Shown piece by piece: positions 9,643 to 18,365 of a stretch of DNA of 64,000 nucleotides. Where the stretch lies: contig MDHJ01000001.1 in the NCBI GenBank assembly GCA_002150995.1, positions 1,674,001-1,738,000 of the forward strand, written 5' to 3'. Positions within the stretch are counted from its first letter, which is position 1, and the number at the start of each line of letters is the position of its first letter. A program made the translations under genes and the position numbers. The notes under the pieces are model-generated. The model saw only the letters and a list, made by a program, of their open reading frames with translations. It had not been told where the DNA came from and did no database searches. The stretch is from Clavibacter michiganensis. GTDB taxonomy: Bacteria > Actinomycetota > Actinomycetes > Actinomycetales > Microbacteriaceae.

Positions 9643-9831
9643 ATGATCGACGTCTCCATCACCAGGATCGCCGGCGACGACGTGCTGAGCGCGCCGCAGG
9701 GACCGGGCACGAACGCCCTCGTCCACAACCCGTTCGCCGTCGAGGCCATCGCGGGCGACGACGTGCTGAGCGCGCCGCAGGGACCGGGCACGAACGCCCT
9801 CGTCCACAACCCCTTCGCTCTCCAGCACTAG
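9643..9831 (+). CDS. RiPP (TOMM/azoline) precursor peptide with two tandem core units
   Basis: A 62-residue ribosomal peptide, the likely substrate of the YcaO enzymes downstream. ATG 9643 is chosen because an AGAGGAAGG ribosome-binding site ends at 9634; the TTG at 9604 would lie inside the operator. A very short lead (MIDVSITR) is followed by two units of 27 residues, IAGDDVLSAPQGPGTNALVH then NPFA and a variable tail (VEA or LQH). Each unit has one Ser (16, 43), one Thr after Gly (23, 50), one His (28, 55) and no Cys, so cyclodehydration could give oxazolines only. Identification as precursor rests on position, size, duplication and neighbours; no known family is recognised. Confidence 0.8.
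   Translation: MIDVSITRIAGDDVLSAPQGPGTNALVHNPFAVEAIAGDDVLSAPQGPGTNALVHNPFALQH
9667..9819 (+). repeat. Direct repeat encoding the two core units (81-bp period)
   Basis: Bases 9667-9738 and 9748-9819 match at 69 of 72 positions; all three differences are synonymous. This shows both a recent duplication and constraint on the encoded unit. Confidence 0.95.
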
Positions 9832-9841
9832 GAGAGGGAAG

Positions 9842-9870
9842 CCGGCCGGCGCGCACCGCGCGCCGGCCGG
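9842..9870 (+). terminator. Attenuator-like hairpin between precursor and biosynthetic genes
   Basis: Perfect 12-bp all-GC stem (9842-9853 with 9859-9870) with a five-base loop, ten bases after the precursor stop. There is no T-run. Such partial terminators commonly keep RiPP precursor transcript in excess of enzyme transcript. Confidence 0.65.
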
Positions 9871-9928
9871 GACGCCCTCCCGCATCCGCCGCCCGGCCCG
9901 ACGGCCGCCCACCCGAACGTGAGACCCG

Positions 9929-10843
9929 ATGCTCCGCCTCGCCCCGCACCACCTCCTCTACCGCGTCAGCGCCGACGACTGGCGGCACGTCACCCCCGCC
10001 CGGGAGTTCCACCGCGTGACCGGACCCGACGAGATCATCGCGGCGGTCGTCGCCCGTCTCGAGGCGGAGGGGGTGCCCGGGGAGGGCGATCCGGGATCCG
10101 GCGACGACCCCGCCGAGCCGCTCGTGCGCCTGCTGCGGGAGCGCGGCGCGCTCGTCCCCGCCGTGGCCGAGGCGGTGCGGCCCCTGCCCGGCACGGCGCC
10201 GCTCGCCATCCACGGCGACGGTCCCGTCGCGGACGCCCTGCACGCCCTGCTCGGCCGGCGCGCGGTCTCCGTCGGACGCGACGGCGTCCCCTCCGCGCTC
10301 GACCTCGCCGAGGCGTGCGCCCTCACCGGCGCCTGCGGCCTCGTGTCCGTCGCCCCCGAGCAGCCCGACGCCGCGTGGCGCGTCCTCGGTGTCGCGCTCG
10401 CCCGCACGGCGCTGCCGTGGCACCGCGTCCACCAGGAGGGCGGGCTCCTCGTCATCGGCCCGCTGCAGGCGGCGGGAGGAGCCGGCGCCGTGACCTACGC
10501 CGACTACCGCGGTCGGCGACGCGCCGCACACCGGGTGGTCGAGGAGCTCGACCTGCTGTGGGCCCAGGCCGACGCCCGAGCGATCGCGGGCCGTGCACCC
10601 GCCCACGCGTGGCACGGCGTCGGGACGGGAGCGGCCGCCATCGCCGCGGGCATCGTCCTCGACGAGACGGCGGCGCATCTCGCGGGTGACGCGGATCGGG
10701 GCATCCGCCACGAGCACACCATCGAGACGGCCTCGGGGACCGTGGAGCGCCATCCCGTCCTGCCGCTGCCGGTCGACCTCGCCGAGCCGCCCGCTCCGGC
10801 TCCCGGCCCCGCCGCCATCGCGACCGCCGAGGGCGCGCGGTGA
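9929..10843 (+). CDS. TOMM E1-like / leader-peptide-binding partner protein (degenerate)
   Basis: A 304-residue protein likely to bind the precursor leader and present it to YcaO. The N-terminal 80 or so residues (MLRLAPHHLLYRVSADDWRH) fit an RRE-like winged domain. A Rossmann-like middle (PLAIHGDGPVADALHALLGR) follows, then VIGPLQAAGGAGAVTYADYR, which aligns by eye with the VGPLVxPGxxACLRCLDLxR segment of TOMM leader-binding proteins. The zinc-site Cys pair of that segment is lost here. The carboxy end is Pro/Ala rich. The stop overlaps the GTG of the hydrolase (GTGA). No ATP-use motif is evident, as expected for an accessory protein. Confidence comes mainly from the operon. Confidence 0.65.
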   Translation: MLRLAPHHLLYRVSADDWRHVTPAREFHRVTGPDEIIAAVVARLEAEGVPGEGDPGSGDDPAEPLVRLLRERGALVPAVAEAVRPLPGTAPLAIHGDGPVADALHALLGRRAVSVGRDGVPSALDLAEACALTGACGLVSVAPEQPDAAWRVLGVALARTALPWHRVHQEGGLLVIGPLQAAGGAGAVTYADYRGRRRAAHRVVEELDLLWAQADARAIAGRAPAHAWHGVGTGAAAIAAGIVLDETAAHLAGDADRGIRHEHTIETASGTVERHPVLPLPVDLAEPPAPAPGPAAIATAEGAR

Positions 10844-12464
10844 GCCGCGGCAGCATCGCCGGGCTCCCGCTGATCGCGTCCGACGGCTGCGGGCTCGTCC
10901 TCGACGCGCACGTGCCGGAGGAAGGTCCCGACGCCACCCGCCGGGTGCCGTGCGTGGTGACGCGCACGCCGTACGGGCGGTCCGCGCACCTCGCCGAGGG
11001 CCGGGGCTGGCGGGAGCGCGGCCTCGCCTACGTCGTGCAGGACGTCCGCGGACGCCACGACTCCGACGGCACCTGGGCCCCGTACCGCGGGGAGCGCGAG
11101 GACGGCGCGGCCCTCGTCGACTGGATCACCGCCCAGCCCTGGAGCGACGGCCGCGTCGTCGCCTACGGCGGCTCCTACGCCGGCTACACCGCCTGGGCGA
11201 TGGCGGTCGAGCGCCCCGACGCCGTGCGCGCGTCGTGTCGCTCGGCCCGTCCATGGCGCTCGCGCGCACCAAGTTCGGCGGCGGCGGGATCCTGCGCCTC
11301 GCCGAGCACGCGTCCTGGTGGCTGGAGCGCGGCGACGCCCGAACGAGCCGCGACGGACTCGCCGCGTGCCTCTTCCGCGAGCGGCCCGGCGTCCTCCGCC
11401 ACCTCCCCGTCCTCGACCTGCCGCACGAGATGGGCGCGCACCTGCCGTCCTGGGTCGGGATCGTGGAGGGCGGGGCAGGTGCCCGCACCGGGGAGGAGGT
11501 CACGCCCGCCGAGCTGGCCGGCCTCTCCGCCGCGACGCTGCACGTGGGCGGCTGGCACGATCTGCTTCTGGGCGAGACCCTCGAGCACCACCGCGTCGCG
11601 GGATCCGCGGTGCCCGGCACGCCGTCGCACCTCCTCGTGGGGCCGTGGGAGCACGACCTCGTCGCGAGCTCGTCCGGCCGCGTCGGCGACCTCGACCACG
11701 GAGACGCCGCCGTGGTCCCGTGGGGCCGGATGCTCGTCGACTGGATCGGCGACGCCCTCGACGGCTCCCTGCCTCCCCGCCGAGCCGACGTGCACGTGCG
11801 CCACGCCGGCTGGGAGCGCCACGTCGACTGGCCGCCGCCCCACGCGCGCACGCGCCTGGCGTGGTCCGCGGGAGGCGTGCTCGCGTTCGTCCACGACCCG
11901 CGCGATGCGCGCCCCTCCCGTCATGCGGGCGTCGATCGTCGCGCCCTCGCCCGGCGGCCCGACGCCGTCCGGGCCCGCACCCTCCCGCTCGTCGCGCCGC
12001 TCCGGCTGGCCGGGGACGCGACGGTGGAGCTGACGTCCGCGTCGGACGCGCCCGGCGTCGACTGGATCGCGCGCCTGATCGCCCGGGCCCCCGACGGTGC
12101 CGAGCAGGAGCTCGCCGTGGGGGAGACGACCGCGACCGGCCCGCACGGCGGGCTCCGGATCGCCATCCCGCTGGGTCCCGTGGCGGCCGTCCTGGCGCCG
12201 GGCACGCGGCTCGTCGTGGAGCTCGCGGGCGCCGACGCCCCGCGGCTCGCCCGCAACCTCGGCGGTCCTCCCGGGGACAGGTACACGTCCGCGCGGCAGG
12301 CGCCGGTGCGGCAGGCCGTGCGCATCGATCCGGAGACGCCGCTCGTGATCGTGCTCCCGATCGCGTCGGGTCCCGCGCCCCTCGCGGACGACGCCACGAC
12401 CGGCGGGTCGCCCGCGCCGACGGAGCACCCCGACGCGCGACCGACCGGCGGGGCGGCGTCATGA
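10840..12464 (+). CDS. CocE/NonD family serine hydrolase (X-Pro dipeptidyl-peptidase-like), frameshifted once
   Basis: Alpha/beta hydrolase with a C-terminal beta-sandwich, a family including cocaine esterase and X-Pro dipeptidyl-peptidases. The nucleophile Ser is in YGGSYAGYT (about residue 112), the Asp in HVGGWHDLLL and the His in LLVGPWEHD. A PepX C-terminal jelly-roll follows (MVELTSAS-like strands around VELTSASDAPGVDWIARL). One base appears missing at about 11228; with it the protein is 541 residues, the usual length. GTG start overlaps the preceding stop, and its own stop overlaps the YcaO ATG. In this setting it could cleave the doubled precursor or remove a blocking group; the Ala-Pro and Gly-Pro bonds in the units would suit an X-Pro enzyme. 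That role is inference. Confidence 0.8.
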
Positions 12465-13837
12465 GCGTCCACGACCTCGTCGACGCCCGAACGGGCCTCG
12501 TCACCTCCCTCGCGCGCCAGCCCGCCGACCCCCGGCTGCCGTTCGCATGGGTCGGGCACGGCGCCACCGTGTCCCGTGCCGACCGGTTCGCGCCGTGGCG
12601 GGCCGACGGCTTCGGCTTCGGCGCGTCGGCGGGGGACCCGGTGCCGGCGAGGCTGGCGGCGTGCGGCGAGGCCGTCGAGCGGTACTGCGGCAACGCCGTG
12701 CCCGAGCGGCTGGTCCGCGCCTCCCACGCCTCGCTCACCGCACGCGGCCTCCGCGCCGTGGATCCCGACGACCTCGCCCTCTACTCGCCCGCGCAGCACG
12801 CGGCGCCCGGCTTCCCGTTCCGCCCCTTCACGCGGCACGACGAGGTGCTCTGGGCGGACGGCACCGACCTGCACGACGGCGGCCCCGTGCTCGTGCCCGC
12901 GTCGCTCGCCTGGCTCGACTTCGTGCACGGCAGCCGCGCCCACGAGGTCCCGCGGCACTCGCTGGCGTACTCGGGCATCGCCGCCGGGACGGACCGGCGG
13001 ATGGCCGAGCGGAACGCGCTCGAGGAGCTGTGGGAGCGGGACGCCTGCGCCGTCTGGTGGGCGAGCGGCGCCTCCACGCGAGCTGTCGACGACGGCGGCC
13101 GGATCACGGGCGCGCTCGGGTGGGCGGAGGATGCCACGACGCCGCCCGTGCGGATCCGGCTCCTCGAGGTGCCGTCCGAGTCGCCGGCACCCGTGGTCGC
13201 CGCGTTCCTCGAGGAGGAGCACCCCGACGGATCCCGCCTGGTGGCCTTCGGGAGCGCGTGCCGCAGCACCCCCGAGCACGCCGCGACGAAGGCCCTCGTG
13301 GAGGCGCTCGGGCTCCTCCAGCTCACGCGTCAGCTCGTCGACCCCGGGAGCGAGGTGTGGCGGGCCGTCCGCGCGGGCGGCATCGAGGAGCACGTCTTCC
13401 TTCCGTACCGGGCCGACCGGCGGTACCTCGACGACGTGGGTCCGGGCTGCTCGCGCCTCACCGACCTGCCGCCGGTCGCGCAGCTGCACCTCGATCCGCG
13501 GATGAGCGGCGCGCACCTCGACCGGCTCCGGCCGACGGCGACGGCGACGCTCGAGGACCTGCAGCGCATCGACGCGGACGAACCGATGCCCGCGCACCTC
13601 GAGGCGCTCGCCCGGCTCGACATGCGCGCCGTCTCCGTCGACCTCACGACGCCCGACGTCCGGCTCGCCGGGCTCGAGGTCGTGCGCGTCGTGGTGCCCG
13701 GGCTCGTGGGGAACGGGCCGCCCGCGTACCCGCTGCGCGGTTCCGACCGCTACCTCGACGTGCCGCGACGGCTGGGGTTCGACCGCGTCCCCGCCTCCGC
13801 CGACGACCTCGTCCCCGACCCGATCCCCCTGGCATGA
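12461..13837 (+). CDS. YcaO cyclodehydratase, first copy
   Basis: A 458-residue ATP-dependent enzyme that activates peptide backbone amides, normally to make azolines from Ser, Thr or Cys. YcaO nucleotide-site motifs are present: GFGFGASAG and GEAVERYCGN (about 69-78), ERNALEELWERDA (183-195), and the helix ATKALVEALGLLQLTRQL. The last eight residues, VPDPIPLA, contain the PxPxP tail that marks azoline-forming YcaO proteins. The ATG overlaps the hydrolase stop, and the stop overlaps the ATG of the second YcaO, so the three are coupled. This copy reads through intact. Confidence 0.9.
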   Translation: MSVHDLVDARTGLVTSLARQPADPRLPFAWVGHGATVSRADRFAPWRADGFGFGASAGDPVPARLAACGEAVERYCGNAVPERLVRASHASLTARGLRAVDPDDLALYSPAQHAAPGFPFRPFTRHDEVLWADGTDLHDGGPVLVPASLAWLDFVHGSRAHEVPRHSLAYSGIAAGTDRRMAERNALEELWERDACAVWWASGASTRAVDDGGRITGALGWAEDATTPPVRIRLLEVPSESPAPVVAAFLEEEHPDGSRLVAFGSACRSTPEHAATKALVEALGLLQLTRQLVDPGSEVWRAVRAGGIEEHVFLPYRADRRYLDDVGPGCSRLTDLPPVAQLHLDPRMSGAHLDRLRPTATATLEDLQRIDADEPMPAHLEALARLDMRAVSVDLTTPDVRLAGLEVVRVVVPGLVGNGPPAYPLRGSDRYLDVPRRLGFDRVPASADDLVPDPIPLA

Positions 13838-15215
13838 GAGACCCGATGCACCCCGCACACACCCCCGCGCCGCTGACGCCCGCCGACCGGCTGACGCCCG
13901 CCGACCTCGTCGACGCCCGCACCGGGATCGTCCGCCGCATCGAGCCGCGCGCGACGCCCGCCCACTTCCCGCCCGCGTTCGCGCTCGCCCACGCCGTGCT
14001 CGCCGACTCCACCGCGTCCTGCGGCTGGGCCTCCGACGCCTCGGGCGCGGGTCACGCCTTCGCCGATCCGGACGCGGTCCTCGGCGCGGCGGTCGGCGAG
14101 GCGGTCGAGCGGTACTGCGGCAACCTCGTGCCGGCGGGTCTCCGACGGGCCTCGGCCGACGAGCTCCGGGCGGAGGGCCGTCCCGTGCTGGATCCCGCCA
14201 GGCTCGCGCTCTACTCCGCCGCGCAGCACGCGGCGGCCGGCTGCCGGTCGTGCCGCTCGACGCGCGCACCGTCGTCGACTGGGCAGAGGGGGAGGTGCTC
14301 GGCACGGAGCCCGATCGGGCGGGGGCCGGCGAGCCCCTGCTGGTGCCCGCCTCGCTCGTGTGGGTCGCGCACGCGCTCCTCGTGCCGCCGGCGGTCCACC
14401 CGATCATGCAGGCCGGGCTCGCGACCGGCCGCTCGGTCGCCGAGGCGCGCTGGGGCGGCCTCTGCGAGGTGCTCGAGCGGGAGGCCATGACCCGCGCGTG
14501 GACGGACGGCGCGGGCTTCGAGGAGCTCGCCGTCCCGCGCGCGCTGCACGACCTCGCCCGCGGACCCGCCGACGCCCTCTCCTGCCGGTGGCTCCTGCTC
14601 CCGTCCGAGGCGGGACCGCCCGTCATCGGCGCGCTGCTCCGCGACGCCCGCACCGGGTACCTCACCCTCGGCATGGCCAGCGGCGGCCGGGCGATGCGGG
14701 CCGCCCGCAAGGCGCTGGGGGAGGCGCTCCAGCTGCAGCTGTTCCAGGCCGACCTCGACGATCCGACGGGCCCGTACATGGCCGCGGCCCTGCTCCCGGG
14801 CAGCCCGCTGAAGCCCTGGCGCGCCGACCGCGCCTACCGGCTCTCCTACCGGCCGGACCTGGCGGACGTCGTCGACTACGGCTGCCACCTCCAGCTGCAC
14901 CTCGACCCCGTGCTCCAGGCGACGTTCCTCGGCGAGCTCGACCGGTCGATCACCGGCCGCAGGGAGCTCGCGGACGTGACCGACCGCTGGGACGGGCCCG
15001 CGCGCCTCCCCGAGCTCGTCGCGTCCCTGCGCGCCGCGGGCCGCACGGTGGTCGCGGTCGACGTGACCCTCCCGGAGGTGCGGCGCGCCGGGCTGCACGT
15101 CACGCGCGTCGTGGTGCCGGGCCTCCGCTCGAACGCGCCGCACGCGCTGCCGTTCCTCGGCGGGCCGGCGCCCGCCCCACCCCGCCCGCCGCGCCCCGTC
15201 CCGCTGCCGCATTGA
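13834..15215 (+). CDS. YcaO cyclodehydratase, second copy (one apparent base loss)
   Basis: Paralogue of the preceding gene, beginning MRDPMHPAHTPAPLTPADRL. The motifs are GWASDASGAGHAF, GEAVERYCGN, EVLEREAMTRAW and AARKALGEALQLQLFQADL. It ends PPRPVPLPH, again with a PxPxP tail. The frame shifts near 14243 (AQHAAAG should run on into LPVVPLDARTVVDW); the span is one base short of 461 codons, so a single base was lost. Two YcaO proteins in one operon may act as a heterodimer, modify different residues, or one may be regulatory; both keep the ATP-site Glu and Arg residues. No flavin dehydrogenase gene follows, so azolines would not be oxidised to azoles by this operon. Confidence 0.87.
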
Positions 15216-15346
15216 CCCGACGCGGCCCGCGAGCGCCATGGCGCACCGGCCGTCGCCTCGCGCTCCGCGCACCGCCTCGACCACGCCCAGCCGGACGCCC
15301 ACGGCCCATCGCCCCCATCCCCGCCCGCACCCGACAGAGAGCCGCC

Positions 15347-16534
15347 ATGCCCGCCACCTCCGCCCCGCCTCCGCCCCCGACGCCGACCCCGCCCTCGCGT
15401 GCGTCCGCCGCCGACCGGACCGCCGCCCCGGCCACCGCGACGCCCATCGCGGCAGGACCGCCCGCCTCCCGCACCGGCGACCCGGCCCGTCGGGCGCGCC
15501 GCGTACGGCGGATCCTCGTGCCCGCCCTCGTCCTCTCCGCGCCACTCGTGCTCGCCGTCGCCATGGGCGTCGGCGCCGTCTCCGTGTCGCCCCCGCACGT
15601 GCTCCAGGTGGTGCTCCACCACGTGCTCGGCACGCCGCCCGCCGACACCGGCGTCGATCCGATCGACGACCAGATCGTCTGGGAGTACCGGGCGCCGCGC
15701 GTGCTGCTGGCGCTCGTCACGGGCGCGGCGCTCGCGCTCGCGGGCACCGTGCTGCAGACCCTCATCCGGAACCCGCTCGCGGACCCCTTCGTGCTCGGCA
15801 TCGCCTCGGGCGCCTCGCTCGGAGCAGTCGCCGCCCTCGTCGTCGGCGCGTCCGCCGCGGGCCTCCTCGCGACCCTCGGCGTGACGGGAGCTGCCTTCGC
15901 CGGCGCGATCGGGACACTCGCCCTCGTGCTGGCCCTCGGGCGGCGCGGGGGCCGGGTGGATCCGGCGCGCCTCGTGCTCGTGGGCGTCTCGATCTCCTCG
16001 CTGCTCCAGGCCCTCACGAGCTGGCTGCAGCTGCAGGCCTCGCCCGACCAGATCGCGGGCGTGCTGTTCTGGCTCCTCGGCAGCGTCTCCGGCGCCACCT
16101 GGTCGTCGCTCGCCCTGCCCGCGGTCGCCCTCGCCGCGGGACTCGTGGGCCTCCTCGCCGCCGGCCGCACCCTCGACGCTCTGCTCCTCGGCGACGACCG
16201 CGCGGCCTCCCTCGGCGTGGACCTCTCCCGCGCCCGGACGCTCCTGTTCGTCGTCTCGGCGCTCTTCACGGCCGCCGCGGTCTCCGTCGCGGGCGGCGTC
16301 GGCTTCGTCGGCCTCATCGCGCCGCACCTGGTGCGGCTCGTCGTCGGGCCCGCGCACCGGCGGCTGCTCCCGCTCGCCGCGCTCGTCGGCGGCCTGTTCC
16401 TCGTGCTCGCCGACCTCGCGGGACGCACCCTCACGGCGCCCCGCGAGCTGCCGCTGTCCATCGTCACCGCCCTCGTGGGCGTGCCCGTGTTCCTCGCGGT
16501 GCTGCTCCGGGCCGACGGGGGGCGTGCGCGATGA
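15347..16534 (+). CDS. FecCD-family ABC importer permease (metal-chelate/cobalamin type)
   Basis: Inner-membrane channel of a siderophore- or cobalamin-type importer, 395 residues. After a Pro/Ala-rich cytoplasmic start (about 60 residues) come about ten membrane helices. Family landmarks are WEYRAPRVLLALVTGAALAL (R-x-P-R box), GTVLQTLIRNPLADPFVLGI, GASLGAVAAL, and GGVGFVGLIAPHLVRLVVG near the C-terminus. The stop overlaps the ATPase ATG. A 131-bp gap separates it from the YcaO genes with no clear terminator, so it probably belongs to the same transcript. Substrate is inferred to be the metal complex of the operon's peptide or a related chelate. Confidence 0.88.
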   Translation: MPATSAPPPPPTPTPPSRASAADRTAAPATATPIAAGPPASRTGDPARRARRVRRILVPALVLSAPLVLAVAMGVGAVSVSPPHVLQVVLHHVLGTPPADTGVDPIDDQIVWEYRAPRVLLALVTGAALALAGTVLQTLIRNPLADPFVLGIASGASLGAVAALVVGASAAGLLATLGVTGAAFAGAIGTLALVLALGRRGGRVDPARLVLVGVSISSLLQALTSWLQLQASPDQIAGVLFWLLGSVSGATWSSLALPAVALAAGLVGLLAAGRTLDALLLGDDRAASLGVDLSRARTLLFVVSALFTAAAVSVAGGVGFVGLIAPHLVRLVVGPAHRRLLPLAALVGGLFLVLADLAGRTLTAPRELPLSIVTALVGVPVFLAVLLRADGGRAR

Positions 16535-17325
16535 GGCTCGCGATCGAGGACGTCTCCGTCCGCATCGGCCGCGCCACGCCGGTCGCTGAGGCGACGCTCG
16601 AGGCCCGCGACGGCGAGCTCGTGGGGCTGGTCGGCCCGAACGGCAGCGGGAAGTCGACGCTCCTCAAGGCCCTGTACCGCGCACTGCCCGTGGCGCAGGG
16701 GAGGGTGCTGCTCGGCGAGCGCGACCTCCGCGGCATGCGTGCCCGGGACTCCGCGCGCATCGTCGCCGCGCTCACGCAGGACCACGGGGACGACGGCGCC
16801 CTCGACGTCCGCGAGGTCGTCGCCACCGGGCTCACGCCGCACAAGGGCGCGCTCGACCGCGACACCGCCGAGGACCGCGACCTCGTCGACGCCTGCCTGG
16901 CGCGCACGGGTGCCACGGCCCTCGCCGACCGGTCCGTCCGCTCGCTGTCCGGCGGCGAGCGCCAGCGGGTGATGCTCGCGGCGGCGCTCGCGCAGCGCCC
17001 GCGCATCCTCGTGCTCGACGAGCCCACCAACCACCTCGACGTGGCGACCCAGCTCGAGCTCCTCGACCTCGTCGCGGGCCTCGGCGTCACGGTGGTCGTC
17101 GCCCTGCACGACCTCAACCTCGCGGCCGCGTACTGCGATCGGATCCACGTGGTGCAGGGCGGCCGCATCGTCGCCGGCGGCACACCCGACGAGGTGCTGC
17201 AGCCGCGCCTCATCCGCGACGTATTCGGCGTCGACGCGCACCTGGGGGAGCACCCCGTCTCCGGTCGCCGCCACCTGTTCTTCAGCTCGCCCCAGCCCAC
17301 CTCGATCCCGGACGGACGCCCATGA
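16531..17325 (+). CDS. ABC importer ATPase (FecE/BtuD-like)
   Basis: A 264-residue nucleotide-binding subunit paired with the FecCD permease. Walker A is GPNGSGKST (about residue 35), the Q-loop is ALTQDHGDDG, the signature LSGGERQRVM, Walker B LVLDEPTNHLD and the switch ALHDLNLAAAYCD, all typical of the siderophore/cobalamin group. ATGA overlaps on both sides show tight coupling to the permease and binding protein. Confidence 0.9.
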   Translation: MRLAIEDVSVRIGRATPVAEATLEARDGELVGLVGPNGSGKSTLLKALYRALPVAQGRVLLGERDLRGMRARDSARIVAALTQDHGDDGALDVREVVATGLTPHKGALDRDTAEDRDLVDACLARTGATALADRSVRSLSGGERQRVMLAAALAQRPRILVLDEPTNHLDVATQLELLDLVAGLGVTVVVALHDLNLAAAYCDRIHVVQGGRIVAGGTPDEVLQPRLIRDVFGVDAHLGEHPVSGRRHLFFSSPQPTSIPDGRP

Positions 17326-18365
17326 CCCCCCTCGCCCCCGCCTCGCCCCCGCACCCGACGCGCGGAGCCGCCGTCCGCCTCCGCCGCCGGGATGCGCGTC
17401 GGATCACGGCCGTCGCCCTGGCCACCGCCGCATCGCTGCTCCTCGCGGGCTGCGCGGCCGACGGCGCCGACGCGGGCCCGGTCGCCGCATCCGCGTCCTC
17501 CGGCCCGGTGTCCGTGGACAGCTGCGACCGGACGCTCTCCTTCCCCACCGGGCCCCAGCGCATCGTGTCGCTCTGGCCGGCCGTGACCGAGATGCTCCTG
17601 CAGCTCGGGGCGGGCGACCGCCTCGTCGGGCACGCCTTCACGGACCAGTCGCCGCCGCTCGACGCGTACCGCGACGCCTACGACCGCGTGCCCGTCCTCG
17701 GCACGGGCGCCGTCGACCGAGAGACCCTGCTGGCCGCCCACCCCGACCTCATCGTCGCGGACGGCGAGTACCACTTCGACGGCACCGAGCTGCCCACCAT
17801 CGACGACCTGGCGGACCTCGGGATCCGCGTCTACGTCATCAGCTCGTTCTGTCACGGCCAGGTCACGACCGGCCACGTGGACGACGCGGGCGACGACCTC
17901 ACGGCGCTCGGCACGCTCCTCGGTGCCGAGCGCGCCGCCGCGGACGCCGTGGCCGACCAGCGCGCCCGGCTCGCGGCGGTCGACGAGCGGGTGCGCGGCA
18001 CGGAGCCGATCGACCTCGCGGTCCTGCAGGTCTTCGACGGGGCCGTCTACGCCGACGCTCGGGGCCTCTACAGCGACGTCGTGGCCCGCGCGGGAGGTCG
18101 CGACGTCTACGAGGACGCGCTCCCCGCCGACCAGTACTACGCCGAGGTGAGCGTGGAGGACGTCGCCCGGCGGGATCCGGGCACCATCGTCTACCTGTAC
18201 TCCACCGACGCCGAGCGGGACAGCGTGCGCGCCGACCTCGAGGCCCGGCTCCCGGGCGTGGCGGCCGTGCGCGAGGGCCGCATGCTCGCGCTGCCCTCCA
18301 CCGACTTCATCGGCTCCCGCGCGGTCGACGGCGTGGTCGCGCTGGAGGCGCTGCTGCATGGCTGA
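17322..18365 (+). CDS. Periplasmic-type metal-chelate binding lipoprotein (FecB/BtuF-like)
   Basis: A 347-residue substrate-binding lipoprotein anchored outside the membrane. The signal ends in a lipobox, SLLLAGCAADGA (Cys about residue 43). The mature part shows the class III two-lobe layout: PQRIVSLWPAVTEMLLQLGAGDRLVGHAF, then VDRETLLAAHPDLIVADGEY, a central helix, and YYAEVSVEDVARRDPGTIVYL. It delivers its ligand to the FecCD permease. The presence of a dedicated binding protein is the main argument that the operon's product, or something like it, is taken back up. Confidence 0.87.
   Translation: MTPLAPASPPHPTRGAAVRLRRRDARRITAVALATAASLLLAGCAADGADAGPVAASASSGPVSVDSCDRTLSFPTGPQRIVSLWPAVTEMLLQLGAGDRLVGHAFTDQSPPLDAYRDAYDRVPVLGTGAVDRETLLAAHPDLIVADGEYHFDGTELPTIDDLADLGIRVYVISSFCHGQVTTGHVDDAGDDLTALGTLLGAERAAADAVADQRARLAAVDERVRGTEPIDLAVLQVFDGAVYADARGLYSDVVARAGGRDVYEDALPADQYYAEVSVEDVARRDPGTIVYLYSTDAERDSVRADLEARLPGVAAVREGRMLALPSTDFIGSRAVDGVVALEALLHG

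Noticed and set aside
9667..9819. 81-bp repeat as a possible CRISPR or regulatory array
   Set aside because: Only two units, in frame within a coding sequence, with synonymous differences; no spacers or cas genes.
11318..12460. Frame upstream of the YcaO ATG as an N-terminal extension
   Set aside because: It is the alternate frame of the hydrolase gene; the ATG at 12461 matches the usual YcaO start and the operon's overlap pattern.
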